Below, in pieces: positions 1-8,935 of a stretch of DNA of 64,000 nt. The translations under genes and the position numbers were made by a program. Every line of letters starts with the position of its first letter. Position 1 is the stretch's first letter. Source of the stretch: Legionella birminghamensis (lineage in GTDB: Bacteria > Pseudomonadota > Gammaproteobacteria > Legionellales > Legionellaceae); NCBI RefSeq assembly GCF_900452515.1, contig NZ_UGNW01000001.1, positions 1,426,001-1,490,000 of the forward strand. The letters run 5' to 3'. The notes below the pieces were generated by a model. The model saw only the letters and a list, made by a program, of their open reading frames with translations. It was not told the origin of the DNA and did not search any database.

Positions 1-1060
1 TGCAGTACCCCATAACATAGAAGCAAAAAAACAGGAGGATGAGACTCGGCGGCATGCGATTGAAGAATAATGCAATTGCAAACAGGCTTAGGCTGGCAAG
101 CATTGTTCCATTTAATAATAAAAATCGGCGCCCAAAACGATCTACGAACAGCAAAGTAAAGGCGGTGAACAGAAAATTAACTACCCCAATCATAAACGTG
201 GCAAGAAGGGCGGTTTGAATTGATTGAAATCCTGCCTGCTGAAAAATCATCGGGCCGTAATACATCAGCACGTTAATGCCGGAAAATTGCTGAAAAATAC
301 CCAGCAGGATTCCTACTGTAAGCACGGAAAAAACAGGTTTGCTCAGCAGCAGCGATTTGGATCGTGCTAGAGCGGGGATATTCATCTTGATCTCCATGAT
401 CTCGCTGCGCAAATCTGCATCATGGGGTCTAATCACTTTCAAGGCGTCAATTGCTTTTTCCAATCCCTTTTTTCTGAATAGCCAGCGAGGCGAGTGTGGT
501 ACAAAAAGCATACCCACAAATAACAAAATTGCAGGTATGACCCCTGTCCATAAAATCAAACGCCAGCTTGCAGCGACACTATCAGTCAATAAATAACCAA
601 TCAGGTAGGCAATAGCCTGGCCAAAGGTCAGTGCCAGGCCATTTATCAGCACCAGCGTGCCTCTTTTCTGGGGCGGGGAAATTTCTGCAATAAACAATGG
701 GGCGATATAGGAAGCGATTCCTATACAGACTCCGATAATAAATCGACCGGCTAACAGGGAATTAAGCGTATTTGCAAGTGCACAACAGGCGGTTCCTAAA
801 ATAAATCCCAGGGCTACGGTTTTGAGCAGGGTTTTTCTGCTAATTTGGTCAGCGAGATAGCCGCTAAGCGGAATGCCGACGATTGACCCAAGAAGGCTAA
901 AGCTGACTACAAGCGACCACTCCCATGAACTTAGTGAAAGCTGGCGAATGATTTGCTCCTGAACATCAGCAATCACACTTGAATCAAAACCAAATAGAAA
1001 ACCACCCAAGCCTGCGATCATTGCGACCAGTAACATGTATTTACTAATATTGCCATCCAT
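1..1060 (-). CDS. MFS sugar porter, N-terminal part (cut by window edge)
   Basis: This gene reads right to left from an ATG at 1060 and stays open to the left edge, so about 353 codons are visible and the C-terminus is missing. It is a sugar porter of the major facilitator superfamily and should carry a monosaccharide across the inner membrane, probably with protons. Visible family motifs in order are GGFLFGFDSSVIAD in helix 1, RKTLL in the first cytoplasmic loop, PLFIAEISPPQKRG after helix 4, PHSPRWL after helix 6 and QQFSGINVLMYYGP in helix 7. A second sugar porter lies at 13127-14527 beside the glucose genes. Substrate cannot be told from sequence. Confidence 0.9.
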   Translation of the reverse strand, partial: MDGNISKYMLLVAMIAGLGGFLFGFDSSVIADVQEQIIRQLSLSSWEWSLVVSFSLLGSIVGIPLSGYLADQISRKTLLKTVALGFILGTACCALANTLNSLLAGRFIIGVCIGIASYIAPLFIAEISPPQKRGTLVLINGLALTFGQAIAYLIGYLLTDSVAASWRLILWTGVIPAILLFVGMLFVPHSPRWLFRKKGLEKAIDALKVIRPHDADLRSEIMEIKMNIPALARSKSLLLSKPVFSVLTVGILLGIFQQFSGINVLMYYGPMIFQQAGFQSIQTALLATFMIGVVNFLFTAFTLLFVDRFGRRFLLLNGTMLASLSLFAIALFFNRMPPSLILLFFCFYVMGYC

Positions 1061-1222
1061 TGCTATATCCTGTCTCGCTGTTGAGGTGCTTGATGTGGAA
1101 AGCCCTTCCTCCGGGAATTGGGTTCCGAGGCAAATGGTATCACTGTCTTTTGCAATAGAAAATCCTATTGCAATTTTTATTTAATTCACCGACTATAAAT
1201 TTTTATTTTTTAATCACTTATC

Positions 1223-1438
1223 ATGCTTCCGAAACCTAAAAAACGCTGGTATTGGCTCTTGCTGATTCCTAATCTGGCTGTTCTGCCCTTGCCCTGGTAT
1301 AACCGCCTTAATCCGACCTTATTCGGAATGCCATTTTTTTATTGGTACCAATTGCTCTGGATTTTTCTGGGGGCGATAATCGTTGCAATCGTTTACTGGA
1401 TGACTGAAGATTCTGATACAGAATCCACGGGGCACTGA
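1223..1438 (+). CDS. DUF3311 small membrane protein, symporter partner
   Basis: A 71-residue protein with two hydrophobic helices (about residues 10-26 and 38-58) separated by a short loop, with a basic N-terminus and an acidic tail. Length and pattern fit the DUF3311 family, whose genes usually sit directly before a sodium:solute symporter gene. That symporter is the next gene here, but the two are separated by about 480 bp containing a repeat element. The family is thought to be an accessory subunit or assembly partner of the symporter; this is inferred from gene pairing. No strong ribosome binding site is seen before the ATG. Confidence 0.7.
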   Translation: MLPKPKKRWYWLLLIPNLAVLPLPWYNRLNPTLFGMPFFYWYQLLWIFLGAIIVAIVYWMTEDSDTESTGH

Positions 1439-1485
1439 ATCGAGTCATTGGAATTGAATCGACTTCCCGGCACCATTCTTTATTT

Positions 1486-1870
1486 CGAATCCCCGCGGCG
1501 CAGACCATTGGAATGCCGCGGTGCAGACCATTCGAATCCCCGCGGCTCGACCGCGGGGCCCATGGCGGGCTCAAAAAAGAGCTCAGAAAAATACAGTTCG
1601 GGCGGAGTTACGATTGAATGATCTGCTTGGTAAATTGGTGTTCTGAGTATGATTCATTGGACCCCGCGGTCGAAGCCGCGGGGATTCGAATGGTCTGCGC
1701 TGCGAGGATTCGGTTAGCTCCGCCGCGGGGATTCGAATGGTCTGCGCCGCGAGGATTCGGTTAGCTCCGCCGCGGGGATTCGAATGGTCTGCGCGCGGGG
1801 ATTCGGTTAGCTCCGCCGCGAGGATTCGAGTGGTGTCGACCGTGAGGATTCGAATGGTCTGCGCCGCGTG
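1486..1870. repeat. GC-rich palindromic repeat element A
   Basis: This block fills most of the 1439-1921 gap. Left arm units of the type CGAATCCCCGCGGC face right arm units GCCGCGGGGATTCG in the opposite orientation. The inner inverted repeat is CGACCGCGGGGCCCA at 1548-1562 and TGGACCCCGCGGTCG at 1658-1672 (14 of 15 positions match). Between them is a core of about 95 bp that resembles the core of the element at 23.6 kb. The right arm repeats GCCGCGGGGATTCGAATGG and GAGGATTCGGTTAGCTCC several times. It is a dispersed, probably mobilisable non-coding element, and it lies between two genes that normally form one operon. Confidence 0.85.
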
Positions 1871-1921
1871 ACCCTGTTATTTAATATTTATAATAACGTG
1901 TGGGATCTTAAGGAGAAGAGA

Positions 1922-3454
1922 TTGTCTCTAACTATGCTTTTGATTTTTCTGGTCTTATTCTTCCTGGTCAGTGTGCTAGGATTTATGGCTGTTCATTGGC
2001 GAAAATCCGAAATGGACTCTTTACATGAGTGGGCTTTGGCCGGACGCAGCTTTGGTACAATCATTTCCTGGTTTTTAGTGGGTGGGGATTTATTCACAGC
2101 CTACACGTTTATTGCTGTCCCTGCATTTATGTATGGTGCAGGCGCAATTGGTTTTTTTGCAATACCCTATACGTTTATAGTTTATCCGCTTGGTTTCCTG
2201 ATCCTTCCCAGGCTCTGGGCTATAGCTAGAAGGCATGGATTTATAACAGCAGCTGATTTTGTACGAGCCCGATACGACAGTCCCTTATTGTCATTGCTCG
2301 TAGCGCTAACCGGAATAATCGCTACAATGCCATATATTGCTTTGCAATTGGCAGGAATCCAAATCATTATTGCGGCCCTGGGTTTTCCAACTGCTGGCCT
2401 GGCAGGCGAAGCGCCGCTTATTATCGCCTTTATTATTTTGTCGGTTTATACTTATCGCAGCGGTGTCAGGGCGCCTGCATTAATTGCTATTGTTAAAGAT
2501 GTCCTGATTTATATCACGCTCATAGCAGCCATTGTCATTATTCCGGCAAAGCTCGGAGGTTTTTCTGCGATTTTTGCCAAAGTGCCCGTTGATAAATTGC
2601 TTTTAAAAGCACCTGCTAATGGAAATATGAACCAGTTCAGCGCTTATCTTACCCTGGCTTTTGGTTCTGCTCTTGCGCTGCTTTTATATCCACACAGCGT
2701 TAATGTCATTCTTAGTGCTAAAAGTAAAAAAGCAATCCGAAAGAATATGATTTTTCTAGGATTTTTCTCGGTCTTACTAGGAATATGCGCGCTTCTTGGC
2801 TATATCGCCCTGGCTGCTGGTGTAGAAACAAATCCTCGATTTACTCCTTATTTCCAATTATATAAAGCGAATTTTGCTGTGCCAGCACTTTATCTCAGCA
2901 GTTTTCCAGACTGGTTTCTCGGTATCGCTTTCGCGGCTTTTGCAATTGGTGGTCTGGTGCCCGCTGCAATCATGTCTATTTCTGCAGCTAATTTGTGCAC
3001 GCGAAACATTTATAAAGAATACATTAATCCATTAGCCTCGCACCAGGAAGAAGCAAAGCTGGCGAAGATTATTTCCTTATTGATTAAAGCAGGAGCCCTG
3101 GCATTTATTTTATTTTTGCCGCTGGATTATATTATTCAGCTCCAGTTACTGGGAGGTATCTGGATTATCCAGACCTTTCCCTCTGTTATTGTTAGCTTGT
3201 ATACGCGGTGGTTTGATCATCGTGCACTGATTTTAGGGTGGCTTGCTGGAATAATTACTGGAACCTGGGGAGTTATTTCATTGCATTTTAAATCCTCAAT
3301 CTTTCCGCTGGCAATCGGGGATTATATAATTCCTGGATACTTATCCTGCTATGCTTTAATTCTTAATTTTTTAATTGCTGCTTCAGGAACCTTGGTGGCG
3401 AAAATAATGCAAGTCAGATCCTCTCATGACTTGACAATTTCATGCAGTGAATAA
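1922..3454 (+). CDS. Sodium:solute symporter (SSS family)
   Basis: A 510-residue protein with about 13 hydrophobic segments, of the Na+:solute symporter family. Typical stretches are EWALAGRSFGTIISWFLVGG near the N-terminus and DFVRARYDSPLLS after the third helix. The subgroup paired with DUF3311 includes monocarboxylate and amino-acid permeases, but the substrate here is unknown. The reading frame is open back to a GTG at 1868, which lies inside repeat element A and has no ribosome binding site. A TTG at 1922 has AAGGAGAAG a few bases upstream and starts directly before helix 1, so I chose it; an ATG at 1934 is a second choice. Confidence 0.85.
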   Translation: MSLTMLLIFLVLFFLVSVLGFMAVHWRKSEMDSLHEWALAGRSFGTIISWFLVGGDLFTAYTFIAVPAFMYGAGAIGFFAIPYTFIVYPLGFLILPRLWAIARRHGFITAADFVRARYDSPLLSLLVALTGIIATMPYIALQLAGIQIIIAALGFPTAGLAGEAPLIIAFIILSVYTYRSGVRAPALIAIVKDVLIYITLIAAIVIIPAKLGGFSAIFAKVPVDKLLLKAPANGNMNQFSAYLTLAFGSALALLLYPHSVNVILSAKSKKAIRKNMIFLGFFSVLLGICALLGYIALAAGVETNPRFTPYFQLYKANFAVPALYLSSFPDWFLGIAFAAFAIGGLVPAAIMSISAANLCTRNIYKEYINPLASHQEEAKLAKIISLLIKAGALAFILFLPLDYIIQLQLLGGIWIIQTFPSVIVSLYTRWFDHRALILGWLAGIITGTWGVISLHFKSSIFPLAIGDYIIPGYLSCYALILNFLIAASGTLVAKIMQVRSSHDLTISCSE

Positions 3455-3515
3455 GCAAAAAAAGACTTATTTTGCCTATACTTAATATATAGAATTGCTG
3501 TTTTTGGAGTGTGTT

Positions 3516-3914
3516 ATGGACATTACAATTTTCCTGGCGAAAGTGATTGGCTGGTATTTGGTAATAACCAGTTTGTATGTTTTTTTCCGCCGTAAAACAC
3601 TGGTTCCATTGATCAATACAATGGTTGCTGATTCGCCCTTAATGATGTTTATGGCCGTTTTAACATTAATTTTAGGTTTGTTGCTGGTTATAAGCCACAA
3701 CGTTTGGGTTCTTGCCTGGCCTGTCGTAATCACTGTTGTTGGCTGGCTTGTTTTATTGAGCGCCTTACTTCGGTTGTTCTTTCCCGAACAGGCCGTCAGA
3801 ATGGCTCACTGGTGGTCAGCACATGCGAATGGGATGTTAGTGATGGCCCTGGTTTATTTATTGATAGGCTTGTTTTTGTTATATAAAGGGTATTATTACC
3901 TGTTCATCATCTGA
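3516..3914 (+). CDS. Small integral membrane protein, unknown function
   Basis: A protein of about 132 residues with four predicted membrane helices (about residues 4-22, 40-60, 66-84 and 105-128) and little soluble sequence. The ATG at 3516 has GGAG seven bases upstream and is preferred to the in-frame upstream start at 3495. It follows the symporter gene on the same strand after about 60 bp, so the two may be co-transcribed. I do not recognise the family and give no function. Confidence 0.75.
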   Translation: MDITIFLAKVIGWYLVITSLYVFFRRKTLVPLINTMVADSPLMMFMAVLTLILGLLLVISHNVWVLAWPVVITVVGWLVLLSALLRLFFPEQAVRMAHWWSAHANGMLVMALVYLLIGLFLLYKGYYYLFII

Positions 3915-3916
3915 CC

Positions 3917-4040
3917 ACTATTGCGAGCCTGGGCGAAGCAATCAGATCGAGGCCTGGATAATGTCCGGGACAATTGCTTCACTTTGTTCGCAGAGACGGT
4001 GCCTGTTCGCGAGCCAAAGGCGAAGCAATCGAGATCGAAA
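3917..4040. repeat. Dispersed CAATCCAG/GCGAAGCAAT repeat cluster
   Basis: Two or three degenerate copies of a short repeat built from TTGCGAGC, GCGAAGCAAT, AGATCGAGG and CGCAGAGACGG occur here, in both orientations. The same words occur at 7340-7395, 15970-16050, 39065-39112 and 48212-48350, always between genes and usually after gene ends. This is a short interspersed palindromic repeat family of the type common in many proteobacteria. Confidence 0.7.
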
Positions 4041-4895
4041 CTACATACAACGTTTATTTGCGTACTTGCTACAGACATGTGCAAAATAATATTTCAGGTT
4101 AGACACAAATAAATCGCCTTCCTTTTCCATCATAAATATTCGCTCTGGCTGTAATTCCACATAATTGGAGGAGCGAAGAATTCCAGGATAGATATTACTG
4201 GCATAGGGGTTAATCCATTTATCGAGGAAGGGCAGGACAACGGAAGGATCATTAGAGTAAAAACGGTTGTAAATATCCGCCAGGAGGTCATTTTTCAGTG
4301 CATAATTGCTTTTGAAAAAATAGTTTCCGCGATCCTGATGATACAGGGTATAAGTTGTTTTTCGCGTACTGTTTTTATAACCGGCATTGACATTCATGGA
4401 TATAATAACGCCTTTGGCACTTTCAATGTCAAGGCGGGTACCCAGTAAGTCCGAGCCATTATATTCAGCCAAATAATTGTTCAAATAATCAATGGCATTG
4501 TCAGAAAGCGGATCGAAATAGGCGTTAATAAGGAAAGAGGTTGCCAGATGCGTTTGTGGATCATAGCTGCAGGAGATATAAATATTATATGTAAACTTAT
4601 CAGCGGTTATCCTGGACACGAAAGCCTTATCAATCGCTCCATTGACTTGATCGCAGCTGATGTTTTGATCGCTTACACTACCACTAATTCGAATGATTTG
4701 TGTGGGATAGTCAATACTTCTCTGGAGATTCTTTTGGTAGTCCGTTGCTTTATCCTCTGTGGAGTATTGCCGGACAACCGTGTTTTTATCCACGGAAGGG
4801 GTGACGGCTATGATGCTTTGACTGTTAAGATCTGTATCGGCAGAAGCCGATAAAGGGGACAGCAGCAGAGCCGCATAAAATAATCTGAACTTCAT
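4041..4895 (-). CDS. Secreted hypothetical protein
   Basis: A 284-residue protein with a signal peptide (MKFRLFYAALLLSPLSASA, cleavage near residue 19), so it should reach the periplasm or beyond. The rest is soluble, rich in Tyr, Asn and Ser. The C-terminal end contains two cysteines in HVCSKYANKRCM that could form a disulfide. The ATG at 4895 has a strong AGGAGG seven bases upstream, and a good promoter lies further up (4956-4983). I do not recognise a domain. It is divergent from the deaminase gene and has its own promoter. Confidence 0.75.
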   Translation of the reverse strand: MKFRLFYAALLLSPLSASADTDLNSQSIIAVTPSVDKNTVVRQYSTEDKATDYQKNLQRSIDYPTQIIRISGSVSDQNISCDQVNGAIDKAFVSRITADKFTYNIYISCSYDPQTHLATSFLINAYFDPLSDNAIDYLNNYLAEYNGSDLLGTRLDIESAKGVIISMNVNAGYKNSTRKTTYTLYHQDRGNYFFKSNYALKNDLLADIYNRFYSNDPSVVLPFLDKWINPYASNIYPGILRSSNYVELQPERIFMMEKEGDLFVSNLKYYFAHVCSKYANKRCM

Positions 4896-4955
4896 AACAA
4901 CCTCCTAGTTGAGAGTTAAATCCTTTTAACGCCAATGAAGCATGTATGAATTTTC

Positions 4956-4983
4956 AGTATACCCGAGATGCTTGTTGAATCAA
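4956..4983 (-). promoter_or_regulatory. Sigma-70 promoter for the secreted protein gene
   Basis: On the minus strand TTGATT (4978-4983) and TATACT (4956-4961) are spaced by 16 bp, about 60 bp upstream of the ATG at 4895. Both hexamers are close to consensus. Confidence 0.6.
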
Positions 4984-5011
4984 CCAATAAAAAATTGTCC
5001 GAAAGCATATA

Positions 5012-5031
5012 ATTAATATTTTGTTAATGTT
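5012..5031 (+). promoter_or_regulatory. PmrA-type box (tandem TTAATATT half-sites)
   Basis: The half-sites aTTAATATT (5012-5020) and gTTAATGTT (5023-5031) are separated by two bases. This fits the Legionella/Coxiella PmrA consensus cTTAATatT-N2-cTTAATatT, with TTAAT kept in both halves and an 11-bp repeat period. A possible -10 (TATGAA, 5052-5057) follows about 20 bp downstream, and the ATG at 5094 lies about 60 bp from the box, a usual distance for PmrA-controlled effector genes. The assignment rests on pattern match only. Confidence 0.6.
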
Positions 5032-5093
5032 AATTGGTTACACTTGCAAACTATGAACTATATCTCCAAGGCTGGAAATTTCGAGGTCTTGCA

Positions 5094-6437
5094 ATGCGCC
5101 AAATTGTTATCCAAAACTTAATTATCGAGCGGTTTAACGCTGCCGGGTCAACCAATACTCTGTCAAAGGGGACAGCCAAGGCTTTTGCCCACTACATATC
5201 GGGTCTGGGTGTATCTGATGAAACCATTAGCAATCTGATAATTCCCCGTCTGGTAACTCATATTGCAGGACTGAAAACTGCAGTCAATAAATTCGAATAC
5301 AAACCTTTTATCAATACTCTTATCGCGGATGCTCATATTGTTGTTGCCCAGGCGCCGCAAAGAGCCAGAAAAGATGTTAGCCTTGCCCAGCGGCGAATAG
5401 ATAGTTTGAGCCGTATTCTGGCAGTACAAGACTCGATTAGCCCTTGCTCTGCGGTTTTACTACACGAAGGTAAATTTGTTATCAGCTCTAATTTTCCTCG
5501 TATAGAGGGTGCCAATGAAGAAGAGATGGTGGAAAACTTCCATAAAATGATGAGCGATCGGGTTGGGATCTTGCAACAATTTATCCGCACAATTGAAGCG
5601 AATCATTCAGAGGTTCATATTCAACCTGCCAAAGATTTTCAATCCGACAAGAGTGAGTCTGATGAATATGAAATTGTTTTTAATATGAAGGCTCATGCGC
5701 TCGCGGCACTTACTGCGCGCCAGTTAGGGGGTGAGCAAGTGGGTGGACACGGAAATGTTCTTCCCGAACATAAAAGCAAGTATGTGAGTCCCCGGGAACA
5801 TTTGCAAAATGCATTGCTGAAAGTGGCATCGGCTTATTTATTGGCTAAGTATTACGATACATACGCCGGGTTTACAAAAGAACAGGCCAATGCATTAATG
5901 TCACCCAATTTTGTGCTGCTCGTTAGATCAAAAGAATTGGGAAAGGGAAACTGGCATGCAGAACAATTGCAGGCGGATTACCTGCTTGAAAATCATTTGC
6001 TGAAAGGCCAGCCCATTCATATTGGAATTTCCAAACTCTGCTGTCAGGCTTGTGATACGGTCCTGTCACATTATAAAGATATTCAGTATCGCGGCACTCA
6101 CGGGGTAAACTTCCCTGGAGTCTACGATATGGTGAATGAAGACGTTCATCGAGGAGTCGTGACTAAAATGAGCACTCATCTCTGCGCCAGTGATAGCGAT
6201 AGCGAGGTTGATTTGAGTTCTTCGAACCACTCCCTGACCAGTTCTGTAGAGCTAAGTGTATCCAGTGATTCATTAATGATCGAGCCAGTAAAACCGCTTA
6301 GTCTTAAGCGCTCAGTTGAATCACTCAATGAAAGCGGATATTGCTTTTTTTCTGTAAAAAGGTGCTCAGCATACCAGTCTAAGCGTTTAACCGTTTCTCA
6401 AGATGACGTCTCCACCACTGCGCCAATATCGGCGTAA
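5094..6437 (+). CDS. OTT_1508-like zinc deaminase, candidate Dot/Icm effector
   Basis: A protein of 447 residues from the ATG at 5094 (GAGGT upstream). An earlier in-frame TTG at 5034 lies upstream of the likely transcript start. The middle and C-terminal parts carry the hallmarks of a zinc-dependent nucleoside/nucleic-acid deaminase: a first strand SAVLLHEGKFVISSN (about 119-133), the H-x-E motif in GNWHAEQLQADYLL (His288, Glu290) and the Cys pair in SKLCCQACDTVL (Cys317, Cys320). The SKxCCxxC form resembles the OTT_1508-like deaminases of intracellular bacteria. The last 80 residues are Ser/Asp-rich and look disordered, as in translocated effectors. A PmrA-type box lies upstream. Substrate and translocation are unproven. 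Confidence 0.7.
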   Translation: MRQIVIQNLIIERFNAAGSTNTLSKGTAKAFAHYISGLGVSDETISNLIIPRLVTHIAGLKTAVNKFEYKPFINTLIADAHIVVAQAPQRARKDVSLAQRRIDSLSRILAVQDSISPCSAVLLHEGKFVISSNFPRIEGANEEEMVENFHKMMSDRVGILQQFIRTIEANHSEVHIQPAKDFQSDKSESDEYEIVFNMKAHALAALTARQLGGEQVGGHGNVLPEHKSKYVSPREHLQNALLKVASAYLLAKYYDTYAGFTKEQANALMSPNFVLLVRSKELGKGNWHAEQLQADYLLENHLLKGQPIHIGISKLCCQACDTVLSHYKDIQYRGTHGVNFPGVYDMVNEDVHRGVVTKMSTHLCASDSDSEVDLSSSNHSLTSSVELSVSSDSLMIEPVKPLSLKRSVESLNESGYCFFSVKRCSAYQSKRLTVSQDDVSTTAPISA

Positions 6438-6510
6438 AAAAGGGCTTGCTGGATAAAAAATGCTATTTACTGTAAAATAATTAAATAATATGCGAATAAG
6501 GAGTTCTTTG

Positions 6511-7293
6511 GTGCCTCGTAAATCTCGATCACCATTAGTAGAGACGTTTGAAGTTGGCGAGAGCAGAGTCAATGACCTGCCTGCCAATAAAGAGAGAAGC
6601 TCACCGTCCTCTATTCGTGAGGCTCTTGAGCTGGCTAAATCGCAACGTGATCTATGGTCAGAAGATGAGTTAATGCGTCAGTGTAGTTTCGTGGTTATTT
6701 CCAGTGCCACAGAAATGAAAACACTGATTAATAAATGGCAGTGCTTCTTTTTTCACCAAGAGAAGCTGCCAAATCTGGATGAAGTTAGGGATATGCTGAC
6801 CAGTGAAATTGAAGTATTTCTGAGTTTGCATTCCTATGCTCAGGAAGCCAGCCAGCTAGGTTCTTACAAAGTCGGGGGTTTAAAGCCTATTCAGTTGCTT
6901 TTTAAGGGGGTAAAGGACTGGTTAGATTATTTGCAGTCCTCTTGGAATACGGGATCCAGGCCTTACTCCAATCCACTCCGGCCTAAGGTTGAAGCATATT
7001 TAATTTTTTGTCTGAGTTTTTCAGATCAGGTTTATCAGATTTTAAACCCTGCTGTGCATAATTCGAAGCAGCCAGAGCCAATACTCTTAGATTTACTGTT
7101 AAGACTGATGGAATTAGCAAATGCTGCTTATACGTTTGCTAGGAGTAAAAATGCTGACCTTAATACAGAAGTAATTAGATTGTCTAACTCCTTTGAGATA
7201 GTCAATCCGCAGGATGCTGATAAGCTCATAGAAAATTTCTTGAGAAATATCAATGAAGCCAGCGGACCTTATTATGTGCCTAGAGTAAAGTAG
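6511..7293 (+). CDS. Hypothetical helical protein
   Basis: A soluble protein of 260 residues from the GTG at 6511, which has AAGGAG seven bases upstream; the ATG at 6490 would place that motif inside the gene. The first 40 residues are basic and Ser-rich, and the rest looks alpha-helical. No signal peptide or membrane helix is seen. It follows the deaminase gene on the same strand after 73 bp and may be co-transcribed with it, so a linked role is possible but unsupported. I do not recognise the family. Confidence 0.65.
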   Translation: MPRKSRSPLVETFEVGESRVNDLPANKERSSPSSIREALELAKSQRDLWSEDELMRQCSFVVISSATEMKTLINKWQCFFFHQEKLPNLDEVRDMLTSEIEVFLSLHSYAQEASQLGSYKVGGLKPIQLLFKGVKDWLDYLQSSWNTGSRPYSNPLRPKVEAYLIFCLSFSDQVYQILNPAVHNSKQPEPILLDLLLRLMELANAAYTFARSKNADLNTEVIRLSNSFEIVNPQDADKLIENFLRNINEASGPYYVPRVK

Positions 7294-7339
7294 TCGGCCC
7301 ATTCTAAAATTCTATTCTTCTGTTTCTTTTATTCGTTCG

Positions 7340-7395
7340 AAAGACGGTTTAGACGCCATTGCCATCGTGAAGCAGTCCAGATCGAGGCGCCATTT
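7340..7395. repeat. Dispersed GAAGCAGTCCAGATCGAGG repeat, one copy
   Basis: A single degenerate copy of the short interspersed repeat (AAGACGG, then GAAGCAGTCCAGATCGAGG) lies between the hypothetical gene and zwf. No clear promoter for zwf could be assigned in the remaining bases. Confidence 0.5.
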
Positions 7396-7477
7396 GTGAT
7401 AAAAAATGATTTGTAGGCTGCCTCCTGCTATTGTAAACTTCAGGAATTGAAGTAGCAATGAAAGGATTCAAGACAGT

Positions 7478-8935
7478 ATGTCGGTCAAACACAAACCCTG
7501 TAATCTCATCTTATTTGGTACTCACGGCGATTTGGCACGCCGAAAACTCTTACCCGCCCTCTATCAGCTGGAAAGCTCGGGGATGCTGCATCCTGAAACC
7601 TTGATTCATGGAGTGGCTCGCGAAAATTTTGATCAGGAGTCGTATGGTAATTTTGTTGCTTCCAACCTTAAAAAATTTCTGACCACCCCTTTTAACAGTG
7701 CAATATGGGATCGCCTGGCTTCGCGCCTTCGTTATTCCCAGCTGGACTTGTCGCAGGTTGATGATTACCAGAAATTAAAACCGCAAACGGATAACTATAT
7801 TCCAATCGGTTATTTTGCAACGCCTCCTTCTTTATTTGGTCAGATTGCACAGGGGATGGCTAAAAATGGTCTGGCTGATCCACCTGCCCGCATTGTTCTC
7901 GAGAAACCCATTGGCCAGGATCTGGCTTCGGCCATTGTGATTAACGATCAGGTTTCCTGCTATTTTGCAGAAAACCAGATTTATCGTATTGATCATTATC
8001 TGGGTAAAGAAACCGTTTTAAACTTACTGGCATTACGTTTTGCCAATTCCCTTTTTGCAAACAACTGGGATCACCAATCTATCGATCATGTGCAGATCAC
8101 TATTGCTGAAGAAGTGGGAGTGGAGGGGCGCTGGAGTTATTATGACGATGCGGGCCAAATGCGCGATATGTTGCAAAATCATTTACTGCAGGTGTTATCC
8201 CTGATTGCCATGGAGCCGCCGATTAGCCTGGATGCAGACAGCATACGCGATGAAAAATTAAGGGTGTTAAAGGCCTTGCGTTCAATTAATCATGCCAATG
8301 TGCAAGCCTCCACTGTGCGGGGGCAATACACGGGTGGATTTGTTAATGGAAAGGCAGTGCCTGGTTATCTTGAGGAAGATGGGGCGCGTTCGGAAAGCAA
8401 AACTGAAACCTTTGTCGCGATGAAAGTTAATATTGACAACTGGCGCTGGGCCGGTGTTCCTTTCTATTTGCGTACGGGCAAGAGAATGCCTAAAAAACAC
8501 AGTGAGGTTGCAGTTTATTTTAAAGCGCCGCAGCATAATATTTTTCAGAAAACCTATAAACAGCTTGCCCCTAACAAACTAATCATACGCCTGCAGCCTG
8601 ATGAAGGCGTGGAAATTCAGATCATGAATAAAATTCCGGGGCTGGGTGAAACAATGCAGCTACAGGAAAGTAAACTGGATTTAAGTTTTGATAAAACATT
8701 CAATAAACAACGAATTGCTGATGCTTATGAGCGCTTACTGCTGGAAGTAATGCTGGGTAATCAATATCTGTTCGTGCGCCGTGATGAAGTGGAGCAGGCC
8801 TGGAGCTGGATTGATGGTATTCTGAAGGCCTGGCAGGAAAGCTCAGAATCACCACGCCCATATCAGGCTGGAACCTGGGGGCCTGCACTGGCAACCAGCT
8901 TATTAGCCCGAGATGCACACAGTTGGGATGAATAA
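7478..8935 (+). CDS. zwf: Glucose-6-phosphate 1-dehydrogenase
   Basis: This enzyme oxidises glucose 6-phosphate to 6-phosphogluconolactone with NADP+ or NAD+, the first step of the Entner-Doudoroff and pentose phosphate routes. The 485-residue length is normal. The nucleotide-binding motif is GTHGDLARRK (residues 14-23, with His where Ala or Ser is usual), EKPIG is at 142-146 and the active-site signature RIDHYLGKE at 170-178 is intact. It is the first gene of a tight operon with pgl, edd, glk, eda and a sugar transporter; its TAA overlaps the pgl ATG by one base. Confidence 0.97.
   Translation: MSVKHKPCNLILFGTHGDLARRKLLPALYQLESSGMLHPETLIHGVARENFDQESYGNFVASNLKKFLTTPFNSAIWDRLASRLRYSQLDLSQVDDYQKLKPQTDNYIPIGYFATPPSLFGQIAQGMAKNGLADPPARIVLEKPIGQDLASAIVINDQVSCYFAENQIYRIDHYLGKETVLNLLALRFANSLFANNWDHQSIDHVQITIAEEVGVEGRWSYYDDAGQMRDMLQNHLLQVLSLIAMEPPISLDADSIRDEKLRVLKALRSINHANVQASTVRGQYTGGFVNGKAVPGYLEEDGARSESKTETFVAMKVNIDNWRWAGVPFYLRTGKRMPKKHSEVAVYFKAPQHNIFQKTYKQLAPNKLIIRLQPDEGVEIQIMNKIPGLGETMQLQESKLDLSFDKTFNKQRIADAYERLLLEVMLGNQYLFVRRDEVEQAWSWIDGILKAWQESSESPRPYQAGTWGPALATSLLARDAHSWDE

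Noticed and set aside
1308..1574. Minus-strand ORF of 88 codons over the DUF3311 end and repeat A
   Set aside because: It runs through repeat sequence and the opposite strand of a better gene, and its composition is not protein-like.
1868..1921. GTG start of the symporter at 1868
   Set aside because: The extra 18 codons lie at the end of the repeat, without a ribosome binding site; TTG 1922 has AAGGAGAAG in place.
3921..4112. Plus-strand ORF of 63 codons after the small membrane protein
   Set aside because: It consists mainly of the short interspersed repeat and the opposite strand of the secreted protein gene.
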